Assembly (NCBI GenBank): GCA_910587335.1
Contig: CAJUMG010000007.1
Location: 50,208-68,481 of the forward strand
Reading direction: 5' to 3'
Length of the DNA: 18,274 nt
Origin: an uncultured Oscillospiraceae bacterium
GTDB taxonomy: Bacteria > Bacillota > Clostridia > Oscillospirales > Ruminococcaceae
The notes under the pieces were generated by a model. That model was not told the DNA's origin and did not search any database. It was given only the letters and a program-made list of their open reading frames with translations. Shown here in pieces: positions 6,699 to 14,414 of this stretch. The position numbers and the translations under genes were made by a program. Within the stretch, counting starts at the first letter, position 1, and each line of letters starts with the position of its first letter.

Positions 6699-8261
6699 AT
6701 GTCGGCAGATATTCTTTTGTATTCTCAAAATGTTTTCACAGCAAAGACTTTGGAACCGTCACCTCTATATGTTGCAGTTAAAGATGGTTTAATTGTTGGT
6801 GTTGGCCCGATTGAAGAAAAAAATCAGTGGGTTGATGAACATACAAAAGTTTATGATTTGGGCAATCGTGTTATTTCACCTGGTTTTACGGACACGCATT
6901 CCTTCTTTACCGGATACGAATTTGGTTTTTTAGGAGCAGATTTAACAAATGTAAAAAGTTTAGACGAAGCGCTTCATGTAATCCAGGACTATGCGGAAAG
7001 AAATCCGAAAAAGAAAATTGTTTTTGGTCATGGTATTATCTGGGAAAATGTGGGCGGCAAAATTCCTGGTCCCGAGGTGTTAGATAAAGTTATTTCTGAT
7101 CGACCGGTTATCATCGTTCATTCTAACCGCCGTCAGGCTTGGCTTAACACAATGGCGCTTGAATTCTATCGGATTGACCCTGAACATGTTTTTGCCGAAG
7201 GCAATTGGCGCGCAATGAACGCGTATCTTTCTGACGAAGAATTTGTGGTTGACGATTTTGTTTCATATATGAAACTGTTGAACAGCCGCGGAATTACTAC
7301 CACCATGGAAATGGGTTTTGATGAGTTTTACGGCTTTACGAATATCCTGAAAAAATTAGAGGATGAGGATAGACTGACTCTTCGTGTCGCCTTTATGTCT
7401 CAGGCGGTTGCCGATATACCGAATGTGCCATATGGCGTTTGGGCAAAGAACAATTTCAATAGCGATAAACTGTTCTTCGATGGCTATAATTTATACTATC
7501 CAGCCAGTGACCTACTGACAAAAAATAATGAATATGCCGAAGATTTTGGAAAAGAAAAAATCGGTGTATTTGAAGATTTTGACTATGAATCTTTGGAAAA
7601 ATGGGTTTTGGAGATTGACCGTGTTGGCCTGCGTAGTACGTTGACTGCTGGCGGCGATGCATCTGTCCGGAGAATTTTGGATATGTACGATAAGTGCCAA
7701 AAGGATGAAAATGGTCGCTTAATAAATCGACAGGGATTTGTTTTCTTTACCTCTGTTATTCATCCTGATGATCTGAAACGTATGGCCAAAATGGATACAC
7801 CAGCAGAAGTTTGTTTGCAAATGGGCGCTTTTGGAGGTCGGGAGCGTCTTAACACAATGACTGAAAAATATGGTGAGTGGCGTATGGATCGTCATAACAA
7901 CTATCGGGCAATGGTTGATGCTGGTGTTAAAATCGGTGCTCAGACAGATCTTCCGTTGTTTATTCCAGATGTAGCACAGTCTATTTACCACTGTGTAAGC
8001 GGCCGTCTTGGAACAGATACAGAACCTGCTTACGATGGTAAGCACACTATGACCGTTGGCGAAGTTATGCAGGCTTGGACCATCAATAACCATATTGGTA
8101 TGGCGCGTGAAGATCGTGTCGGTACCTTGGAGGCAGGAAAATGGGCAGATATCGCTGTTTTAGACGGAGATGTTTTCACAGCATCTATTGATTCTGTAAA
8201 AGATATAAAAGTTTGCCTGACAATCTGCGATGGAAAAGTCGTTTATTCTACTTTAGATTAA
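6699..8261 (+). CDS. Amidohydrolase-3 (YtcJ-like) family protein with degenerate metal site
   Basis: A 520-residue protein with the layout of YtcJ-type amidohydrolases: a small beta domain, a TIM barrel, then the closing beta domain (VGTLEAGKWADIAVLD near 474-489). Members hydrolyse amide-like bonds using one or two metals. Here PGFTDTH keeps His67, but the second His of the HxH motif is Phe69. Where the family normally reads HAxGD, this protein has TAGGD (Thr316). The later metal His appears to be Phe350. Lys257 and Asp417 (TDLP) remain. These positions come from comparison by eye. The protein may use an altered metal site or may not be a hydrolase. The start is ATG 6699, after AAAAGGAG with 8-base spacing; the frame extends upstream to 6465 but has no usable SD there. 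It is monocistronic, flanked by a promoter and a terminator. Confidence 0.8.
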   Translation: MSADILLYSQNVFTAKTLEPSPLYVAVKDGLIVGVGPIEEKNQWVDEHTKVYDLGNRVISPGFTDTHSFFTGYEFGFLGADLTNVKSLDEALHVIQDYAERNPKKKIVFGHGIIWENVGGKIPGPEVLDKVISDRPVIIVHSNRRQAWLNTMALEFYRIDPEHVFAEGNWRAMNAYLSDEEFVVDDFVSYMKLLNSRGITTTMEMGFDEFYGFTNILKKLEDEDRLTLRVAFMSQAVADIPNVPYGVWAKNNFNSDKLFFDGYNLYYPASDLLTKNNEYAEDFGKEKIGVFEDFDYESLEKWVLEIDRVGLRSTLTAGGDASVRRILDMYDKCQKDENGRLINRQGFVFFTSVIHPDDLKRMAKMDTPAEVCLQMGAFGGRERLNTMTEKYGEWRMDRHNNYRAMVDAGVKIGAQTDLPLFIPDVAQSIYHCVSGRLGTDTEPAYDGKHTMTVGEVMQAWTINNHIGMAREDRVGTLEAGKWADIAVLDGDVFTASIDSVKDIKVCLTICDGKVVYSTLD

Positions 8262-8274
8262 ATAAGCAATAAAT

Positions 8275-8310
8275 TTAAGCGGTGCATGGATGAATCTATG
8301 CACCGCTTAA
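8275..8310. terminator. Bidirectional terminator between the amidohydrolase and DHHW genes
   Basis: TTAAGCGGTGCAT (8275-8287) and ATGCACCGCTTAA (8298-8310) form a perfect 13-bp stem with a 10-base loop. Short A/T-rich flanks lie on both sides, and two genes converge on it, so it probably serves both. Confidence 0.82.
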
Positions 8311-8321
8311 TATTTTGAAAA

Positions 8322-9452
8322 CTAATACCGAAGCTTTGCCAAATTGGTGTCTGTAGCAAAATTCATAAAATTATAAAGAATTAAAACATCATCAAAATCT
8401 ATTTCATCTAAAAATTCACTCATTTTAACTGGAATGGCTCGAAGATCGACAATATAGACCTCATCATATTGGTAGGTTAAGAACGGAGAAAAACAATTAC
8501 CGTAAGAATCTTTTATAATTAGAATTCGGCTGGTCTCCCCTTTTTCTTTTCGGAAATTATTTTCACTCTTTATTACCGTAATACCATGATTCCCCCATAA
8601 AAATGCAGCATATTTATCTCTTTCCTGAAATTTTTCCAGATCATATAAACCATTCACTTCCTTATCGTCGATTGTAATTTTTGTTATTGGAATATCATAA
8701 TAACTTATTGTATCTGGAACTGCATTATACAGTTTACTTTTAGAAAAATAAGTTCCATAAAAGTTGCCTATCTCTGTTTTGGAAATTGTATCCAATTCAA
8801 CTGGTGCCCACCCCTTTTCTGCACAAAATTTTGAATATCCGTAATATGCGCCAAGGGTTGTCCAATGGTGGTCTGTACGATAAAAAAGATACTCATCTTT
8901 TCTTTCTTGTAAAGAGGTAAAAAGATCTAGTGTCTGCACAGAACTTGGCAACTGCCCGTAGATTTTTTCTATCAATTCGACCTGATCCACCTGCCCTGCC
9001 CCTTTTGGTACCTTTTCTGGATAGATTGTATAGGCGTTGGGAATAATCCCCATTGTTACAGAAAGATGAGGATATTTTTCTATAAATTCATTCACAAATT
9101 CTGTATTTGTATGGATCCGTTCCAAATCTACCGTGGAGTAGTGTTGGAACATAAATCCGTCTTTACCATACATAATCCCGTTATTCTCAATTTTTCCAAG
9201 CATGCTTTCCAAACGGGACTTTAAACTAATCCACTGATCCCGCAAGACAAATTGATCATTGATATAGCTTTCGTATTTTGGAGAAAACTTATTATGATAA
9301 AACGAGGATAAGGTAAAAACCGGCCGTTGTTCCAATTTCTTGTTTTCCAAGTCAGAAACTTCTTTGTTGGATACAGAAATATCAAAAATCATGTAGCCAA
9401 GCAGAAAGAGAAAGAAAAGAAAAACGAATGGATATTTTAGGATTTTTTTCAT
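8322..9452 (-). CDS. DHHW-family (AlgX/AlgJ-like) acyltransferase partner
   Basis: A 376-residue membrane-anchored extracellular protein. A helix at about residues 6-25 is followed by the typical ENKKLEQRP segment (36-44), and the family motif DHHW is at 194-197 inside YRTDHHWTTLGAYYGY. A likely SGNH-type serine is in KDSYGN (314-319). Proteins of this type act outside the membrane with an MBOAT partner that supplies acyl groups, transferring acetyl or similar groups to glycans. The MBOAT gene is 12 bases upstream on the same strand, so the pair is one transcript. The start is ATG 9452, with GAGGGA about 8 bases before it. The acceptor (wall polymer, exopolysaccharide or lipid-linked glycan) cannot be read from the sequence, since no glycan biosynthesis genes are adjacent. 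Confidence 0.85.
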   Translation of the reverse strand: MKKILKYPFVFLFFLFLLGYMIFDISVSNKEVSDLENKKLEQRPVFTLSSFYHNKFSPKYESYINDQFVLRDQWISLKSRLESMLGKIENNGIMYGKDGFMFQHYSTVDLERIHTNTEFVNEFIEKYPHLSVTMGIIPNAYTIYPEKVPKGAGQVDQVELIEKIYGQLPSSVQTLDLFTSLQERKDEYLFYRTDHHWTTLGAYYGYSKFCAEKGWAPVELDTISKTEIGNFYGTYFSKSKLYNAVPDTISYYDIPITKITIDDKEVNGLYDLEKFQERDKYAAFLWGNHGITVIKSENNFRKEKGETSRILIIKDSYGNCFSPFLTYQYDEVYIVDLRAIPVKMSEFLDEIDFDDVLILYNFMNFATDTNLAKLRY

Positions 9453-9464
9453 ATTTGTTCCCTC

Positions 9465-10841
9465 TTAAAATCTAAAATACAGAAAAGGATTATAGGTAGC
9501 GTCCACTAAATAGGCTACAGAAGAAAGGAAGATAAATGACAAAATCAAAAAATTTAGGATAGTAAAATCTTTCACTTTATTATATAACTTTTCTACTAAA
9601 GGAACAGAACAGAAAATAGCTAGTAAAAAAGTAATAAAATAATTGCGTAAATAATACATCCAATCATTTCCACCTGTAAAGGAAATAAGTTTTTGGAAGA
9701 AAATACCCAATTGTGAAAGATCGGTAATGGCAAAAATAGCCCAACTGAGAATTAAAAATAAGCATACATAAATATGGGAGAGAACATGGCTTTTTTCAAG
9801 ATATTTTAAAAGAAAGGTTTTTTCAACCACTAAAAAAACGAAAAAGAACAGTCCCCATAAAATAAAGTTCCAGCTAGCTCCATGCCAAAATCCAGTAGCC
9901 GCCCAAACGATAAAAATATTTAAGTATCTGCGAGGGGCAGATACACGATTTCCTCCCAAGGGAATGTAGACATATTCTTTAAACCAAGAACCTAATGTGA
10001 TATGCCAGCGCCGCCAGAATTCAGTCATACTTTTTGAAATGTAAGGATAATTAAAATTCTTAGGAAATTCAAAACCCAACATTTTCCCCATACCAATTGC
10101 CATGAGAGAATACCCGCTGAAATCAAAATAGATTTGGAAAGAATATGCCAAAATCCCCAGCCAAGCAAGAGGAGTAGATACATTTGCGAACCCCAATTCT
10201 TGTACCTGGTTCCATAAGCTGCCAATATTATTTGCAATCAACACTTTTTTTCCCAATCCAAAAATGAATAAAGTGATGCCATCATTTATTTGCGCTAAAT
10301 TAATTTTTCGGTCTAACAACTCCCGACTGATATCTGTATACTTAACAATTGGACCAGCAATCAATTGTGGAAACAAAGTTACAAAAGCCGCGAAATTGAT
10401 AATATTACGTTCAGCAGCCGTCTTATTTCGGTATACGTCAATTGTATAAGATAAGGTTTGGAAGGTATAAAAACTGATTCCTAAAGGCAGGGTCAGTTTA
10501 ATCCCTTTCAAAGAAGCTCCTGTAAGCATATTAATATTCTCTACAAAGAAATTTGTATATTTAAAAAAGAATAGCATCCCCAAATTAAAAAATATAGAAA
10601 TTCCCATACATATTCTGCAAACAAGTATTTTACTTCTATTTTTTTCAATGATTAAAGAAACGGTATAATCCACTAGAACGGATGCGATCATGATGGGAAA
10701 ATATCGCACTTCTCCCCAAGAATAGAAAAATAAACTGAAAATCACCAAAATAATATTTTTCATCCTTTTTGGTGCGATATAGTAAGCAAAAAGCGTGATG
10801 GGCAAAAAGCGAAAGAGGAAAATAATACTGCTAAAAACCAT
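9465..10841 (-). CDS. MBOAT-family membrane O-acyltransferase (AlgI/DltB-like)
   Basis: A 458-residue protein with about ten or more membrane helices that passes acyl groups across the membrane to modify surface polymers. Family signatures are clear: LPLGISFYTFQTLSYTIDVY (118-137), FPQLIAGPI (157-165), the WRRWH block (276-280) followed by GSWFKEYVYIPLGGNR, and GFWHG (317-321), whose His320 is the invariant catalytic His. The length is normal for AlgI-type MBOATs. The start is ATG 10841, with AAAGGAG about 6 bases upstream. It heads a two-gene operon with the DHHW protein. AlgI or PatA-like roles are more likely than DltB, because no dltA or dltC is present. I saw no clear promoter in the 350 bases upstream. 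Confidence 0.9.
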   Translation of the reverse strand: MVFSSIIFLFRFLPITLFAYYIAPKRMKNIILVIFSLFFYSWGEVRYFPIMIASVLVDYTVSLIIEKNRSKILVCRICMGISIFFNLGMLFFFKYTNFFVENINMLTGASLKGIKLTLPLGISFYTFQTLSYTIDVYRNKTAAERNIINFAAFVTLFPQLIAGPIVKYTDISRELLDRKINLAQINDGITLFIFGLGKKVLIANNIGSLWNQVQELGFANVSTPLAWLGILAYSFQIYFDFSGYSLMAIGMGKMLGFEFPKNFNYPYISKSMTEFWRRWHITLGSWFKEYVYIPLGGNRVSAPRRYLNIFIVWAATGFWHGASWNFILWGLFFFVFLVVEKTFLLKYLEKSHVLSHIYVCLFLILSWAIFAITDLSQLGIFFQKLISFTGGNDWMYYLRNYFITFLLAIFCSVPLVEKLYNKVKDFTILNFLILSFIFLSSVAYLVDATYNPFLYFRF

Positions 10842-11101
10842 GTCATGCTCCTTTACTGCGTTTTAGAGAAATTTGGGGTTGACCGCTGGCGGATTTATAA
10901 GAAAATCTAATTATTTATGTATTTGTTGATACACCCCAGAAGAAAAACACCGAAAAGTCTCTTTATATTACAGTATTTGATCCCAAAGCGAACTTTTCTA
11001 TTGTTTTTCAAAGAGAGACCGAGTCTTCTCCAAAATATAATCAAAAAAAGTATGGATCCCTTGCTAACGTATTATGCGGTGGGACTTCCTTAAAGTGATA
11101 T
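10842..11101. other. AT-rich intergenic region without a recognised gene
   Basis: I see no credible gene here on either strand. The stretch must contain the promoter for the MBOAT-DHHW pair. The best minus-strand candidates (for example a TAATAT box near 10970 with a poor TTCGCT 16 bases upstream) are weak. An imperfect inverted repeat of GTCTCTTT near 10957 and AAAGAGAGAC near 11010 could give a loose leader fold. Nothing can be named. Confidence 0.5.
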
Positions 11102-11134
11102 AAAAAAGATACGAACACAAAGTGTCCGTATCTT
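11102..11134 (-). terminator. Terminator of the rpiR-to-rpsA operon
   Basis: On the minus strand, AAGATACGGACAC pairs with GTGTTCGTATCTT (one G-U pair) across a TTT loop, and a run of six T follows at 11107-11102. This is a standard intrinsic terminator, about 58 bases after the ispH-rpsA stop. Confidence 0.88.
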
Positions 11135-11191
11135 CCACATCATTTTTGATGATCAAACTTTTCCCCAGTTTCACTTACCGAAATCACGGAC

Positions 11192-13138
11192 TTATTCAGC
11201 CTCTTCAGATTCTGGTGTAGCCTCATTAACAGCACGCATAGACAAGCTTACGCGCTTTTTCTCAAAGTCGATTTCAGTAATCTTTGCCTCTACCTCATCG
11301 CCGACATTTAGTACATCAGAAACTTTGTTGACTCTTTCAGATGAAATTTGAGAAATATGGATTAAGCCATCAATACCAGGAATAATCTGCGCAAAAGCAC
11401 CAAAGGTAGTAACAGACACAATTTTAACCTTTGAAACAGTTCCGACCGGATATTCATTCTTCAAAATTTCCCATGGGTTGTCCTTTTCATTCTTATAACC
11501 TAGAGAAATTTTATGTTTTTCGGTATCAATATCTTTAATATAAACCTCTAAAACCTCGCCAATATTCACAACTTCTGATGGATGCTTAATACGATTCCAG
11601 GAAAGTTCAGAAATATGAACCATGCCATCCACGCCGCCCAGATCAACAAAAGCACCATAAGAAGTGAGAGATTTCACAGCGCCGGTATATTTTTTACCAA
11701 TTTCAACCGACTGCCAAAACGCTTCTTCCTGGGCTTTTCGCTGTTCTTTTAAGACGGATTTCATCGATCCAATAATACGTTTACGACCGCGTCCAGCATC
11801 TTTACATTCCAAAATTCTTAAAGAAACATGCTGTTTTACCAGCTCTTCCAGATTTTCTACGCGAGACAAGCTGGCCTGCGAAGCGGGAACAAAGACCCGC
11901 ACACCGTTGCAAGAAACGATTACGCCACCCTTAACCGCTTCAATTACATTACCTTCTAAAATTTCTCCAGATTCAGCAGCCTCTTGGACCTTCATCATAC
12001 CAGCGATAGCGTCCAAACGTTTTTTAGAAAGAACAACTGTCCCCTCAACATCGTTTACACGAACAACTAATAGCTCAATTTCATCTCCAACCTTGACAAG
12101 ATCCTCGATTTTGGCGTTAGGATCATCGGTTAATTCATTTAACGGCACATATCCGGTATGCTTTGTGCCAATATCAACTTGAACCTCAGTGGGGGTAATA
12201 CCAACAACAACACCCGTCTCCTTCTTACCGTTATATGTACTTTTGAAAGACTGATCCAGCATCTCTCCAAAGCTTAATTCATCGTTTGTAATAAATTCAC
12301 TCATGGTTTCTTGTACCTCCTTAATTATGCAAGCCGGAGTCGAAGCACCGGCAGTGACACCAACCAAAAAATCTGTAGAGAAATTAAAATGCGGCAACTC
12401 GCTAGCTTTTTCAATATGAATCGTTGGGCAAAATTGACTACAAATATCAGCCAATTTTACAGTATTAGAACTGTTTTTACCCCCAATCACCACCATTTGA
12501 TCTGACTCTTTTGCCAATATAACCGCTTCTTGCTGTCGCATTTCGGTAGCATTACATATTGTATCAAAAATAATCAGGTTTGTATAGACTTTTTTCGCGA
12601 AAAATGCAGATTTTCTCCATTCTTGGGTATGAAAAGTAGTCTGCGCAACTAAAACAGTTGGATCATTTTTCCAATTCCCTTTATCATTTGCAATGATCTT
12701 TAGCTCATCTAAAGATTTAAAAACGGTTGCACCGTTTTTACAAAACCCAACAATCCCCTCAACTTCCGGATGATTTCTATCCCCGGCCACCAAAATATGA
12801 TAGCCTTTTTCGCTGTATTCTTTTACAATTTGATGAATCTTTGCTACAAAAGGACAGGTTGCATCTATATATGGAATGCGAAGTTTTTGTAGATAATCGT
12901 ATACAGATTGGGCAACCCCATGGGACCGGATTACAGCAGTTGCTCCTTGGGGAATTTCTTCTGGTCCGCCTACCGCATGAACCCCGATTTTTGCCAGCTG
13001 TTCAACAATTTGCGGATTATGGATAATAGGTCCCAATGTAACTGTACGAGGATGACTTTTCGCTGCTTGAAAAGTCATTTTGACTGCCCGATCTACACCA
13101 AAGCAAAATCCAGCGGTCTTTGCTATTTTAATTTGCAC
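11192..13138 (-). CDS. ispH-rpsA: IspH-S1 fusion: HMBPP reductase / ribosomal protein S1
   Basis: One 648-residue frame holding two proteins. Residues 1-283 are IspH, the [4Fe-4S] enzyme that makes IPP and DMAPP in the last step of the MEP pathway. The cluster Cys are Cys12 (AGFCFG), Cys95 (ATCPFV) and Cys195 (TICNAT). His40, His73, His123 with Glu125, and the SSNT motif (223-226) are also present. Residues 308-640 hold four S1 RNA-binding repeats, the last two the most typical (GAFVDLGGVDGMVHISEL and GAFAQIIPGIDGLIHIS). The fusion is known in clostridia. Translation begins at GTG 13138, with GGAGG 10 bases upstream, overlapping the end of plsC by 16 bases. A stronger SD and an ATG lie inside the gene at the domain border, so S1 may also be made alone. 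It is the last gene of the operon. Confidence 0.95.
   Translation of the reverse strand: MQIKIAKTAGFCFGVDRAVKMTFQAAKSHPRTVTLGPIIHNPQIVEQLAKIGVHAVGGPEEIPQGATAVIRSHGVAQSVYDYLQKLRIPYIDATCPFVAKIHQIVKEYSEKGYHILVAGDRNHPEVEGIVGFCKNGATVFKSLDELKIIANDKGNWKNDPTVLVAQTTFHTQEWRKSAFFAKKVYTNLIIFDTICNATEMRQQEAVILAKESDQMVVIGGKNSSNTVKLADICSQFCPTIHIEKASELPHFNFSTDFLVGVTAGASTPACIIKEVQETMSEFITNDELSFGEMLDQSFKSTYNGKKETGVVVGITPTEVQVDIGTKHTGYVPLNELTDDPNAKIEDLVKVGDEIELLVVRVNDVEGTVVLSKKRLDAIAGMMKVQEAAESGEILEGNVIEAVKGGVIVSCNGVRVFVPASQASLSRVENLEELVKQHVSLRILECKDAGRGRKRIIGSMKSVLKEQRKAQEEAFWQSVEIGKKYTGAVKSLTSYGAFVDLGGVDGMVHISELSWNRIKHPSEVVNIGEVLEVYIKDIDTEKHKISLGYKNEKDNPWEILKNEYPVGTVSKVKIVSVTTFGAFAQIIPGIDGLIHISQISSERVNKVSDVLNVGDEVEAKITEIDFEKKRVSLSMRAVNEATPESEEAE
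12302..12322 (-). promoter_or_regulatory. Internal SD and ATG at the IspH/S1 border
   Basis: Inside ispH-rpsA, the minus strand reads AAGGAGGT (12322-12315), 10 bases, then an in-frame ATG (12304-12302, Met279). This SD is a full match to the 16S tail. Starting there would give a 370-residue protein with only the four S1 domains, close to the size of free S1 in Firmicutes. The codons also encode Lys-Glu-Val, so coincidence is possible. Confidence 0.55.
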
Positions 13139-13737
13139 AATCTTGTTTCCTCCAAAAGTTTTTCTACTTCTTCATGCAGCATAGACACAACCGCTTTTAT
13201 CTGTTTTGTAGAATTTCCTTCAATTAAAATTTGGCTGTTAGAGATCGGTTTGCCGTACCGAATAACGACTTTGGATCGGAATTTTTTTCCACTGTACCAA
13301 ATAGAAGCTGGGAGCAAATCCCCACCGCTTTGAGAAGCAATCACAACAGCACCGGATTTAAACCGCAGGAGCTGGTCGTCATGGGAACGAGTTCCTTCTG
13401 GGAATAGTCCTAATACCCTTCCGCTTTTTACAGTCTCAACAGCAGTATCAATAGCACTGGTATCCCCTTTGCCACGTGCTACTGGAAAAGCGCCCAGATG
13501 ACGGATGATAAAGCTTACGAATTTATTCTGAAATAGTTCGGATTTTGCCATATATCGAATTGGCTTTTTCACTTTCTGAGCAACCAATACAGGATCCAAA
13601 CCTGAGCGATGATTGCAACACAGAATATAGCCACGGTCCCTTGGCTGATTTTCCTGACCATAAAATTCCATGTGGAACCATATCCGGAAGATGAAGCCCG
13701 TTACCATTTTTCCTAAATAATAAAACCAATTTGTCAT
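13123..13737 (-). CDS. plsC: 1-acyl-sn-glycerol-3-phosphate acyltransferase PlsC
   Basis: A 204-residue membrane-bound enzyme that adds the second acyl chain to lysophosphatidic acid, giving phosphatidic acid for phospholipid synthesis. The catalytic NHRSGLD motif (HX4D: His43, Asp48) and the phosphate-binding FPEGTRS (112-118) are both clear. An N-terminal hydrophobic stretch (about 5-22) would anchor it. The size fits the short PlsC form. ATG 13737 overlaps the cmk stop as ATGA, and its end overlaps the ispH start, so the genes are translationally coupled. The order cmk-plsC-ispH-rpsA is common in clostridia. Confidence 0.92.
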   Translation of the reverse strand: MTNWFYYLGKMVTGFIFRIWFHMEFYGQENQPRDRGYILCCNHRSGLDPVLVAQKVKKPIRYMAKSELFQNKFVSFIIRHLGAFPVARGKGDTSAIDTAVETVKSGRVLGLFPEGTRSHDDQLLRFKSGAVVIASQSGGDLLPASIWYSGKKFRSKVVIRYGKPISNSQILIEGNSTKQIKAVVSMLHEEVEKLLEETRLCKLK

Positions 13738-14411
13738 TTTATTCCCTGCCCTATTTTCTTTTCAATAATTTCCAATATTGCCTGAACAGATTGCATAAAA
13801 TCCATTTGAGAGGTGTCCACTACAATTGCATCTGGCGCTTGACGCAAGGGAGACACTTTTCGGTTCATATCGTTTTCATCCCGTTTTCTTATATCGGCAA
13901 GTACTGTATCAAAAGCAATGTTTTCCCCTTTTTGCCGTAATTCATCAAAACGGCGACCTGCTCTTTCCTCTGCTGTAGCGGTCAGATAAATCTTAACCTG
14001 TGCATTCGGTAATACCACCGTGCCGATATCCCGCCCGTCCATTATGATATTATTTTCCCGGGCAATATCCTTCTGCTGGGAAAATAGAAACTCCCGTACT
14101 GGTCCAAAGGAGGAAACGGCAGAGGCTGCTGCCGAAACCCGAGGAGTTCGCAGCATGTCTGTTACATTCTCTTTATTTAAATAAACCTGCTGTTCACCAT
14201 CCTCATAGCCTAAACGAACCTCCATATGGGGTAAAAGAGCACAAACTGCTTTAGAATCAGTGGGCTCAATTTTATTTTGTAAAACAGAATATGCCACAGC
14301 GCGGTATAAGGCTCCGGTATCCACATATAAAAAACCGATTTCTTTTGCCACTATGCGGGAAACTGTACTTTTTCCAGCACCAGCTGGTCCGTCTATTGCA
14401 ATTGCATACAT
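13734..14411 (-). CDS. cmk: Cytidylate kinase
   Basis: Phosphorylates CMP and dCMP to the diphosphates in pyrimidine salvage and nucleic acid precursor supply. The 225-residue length is typical. The P-loop GPAGAGKST is at residues 8-16, DTGALYRAVA at 31-40, the Cmk-specific DGRDIGT at 125-131, and the Arg-rich LID segment AEERAGRR near 147-154. The start is ATG 14411, with AAAGGAG 9 bases upstream inside the end of the oxidoreductase gene. It sits third in the operon, between the oxidoreductase and plsC, with a 3-base gap before it and a 4-base overlap after it. Confidence 0.96.
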   Translation of the reverse strand: MYAIAIDGPAGAGKSTVSRIVAKEIGFLYVDTGALYRAVAYSVLQNKIEPTDSKAVCALLPHMEVRLGYEDGEQQVYLNKENVTDMLRTPRVSAAASAVSSFGPVREFLFSQQKDIARENNIIMDGRDIGTVVLPNAQVKIYLTATAEERAGRRFDELRQKGENIAFDTVLADIRKRDENDMNRKVSPLRQAPDAIVVDTSQMDFMQSVQAILEIIEKKIGQGIK

Positions 14412-14414
14412 CCA

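Noticed and set aside
7719..8093. 124-residue minus-strand frame
   Set aside because: Lies entirely within the amidohydrolase gene, with no SD or family features.
11136..11156. Second hairpin ATCAT/ATGAT after ispH-rpsA
   Set aside because: Only about 5 bp and A/T-only, with a much better terminator next to it.
11664..12182. 172-residue plus-strand frame
   Set aside because: Antisense to the S1 domains of ispH-rpsA, with low-complexity Ser/Thr/Pro composition typical of a shadow frame.
12908..13333. 141-residue plus-strand frame
   Set aside because: Antisense to ispH and plsC, both of which show full catalytic motifs; no SD.
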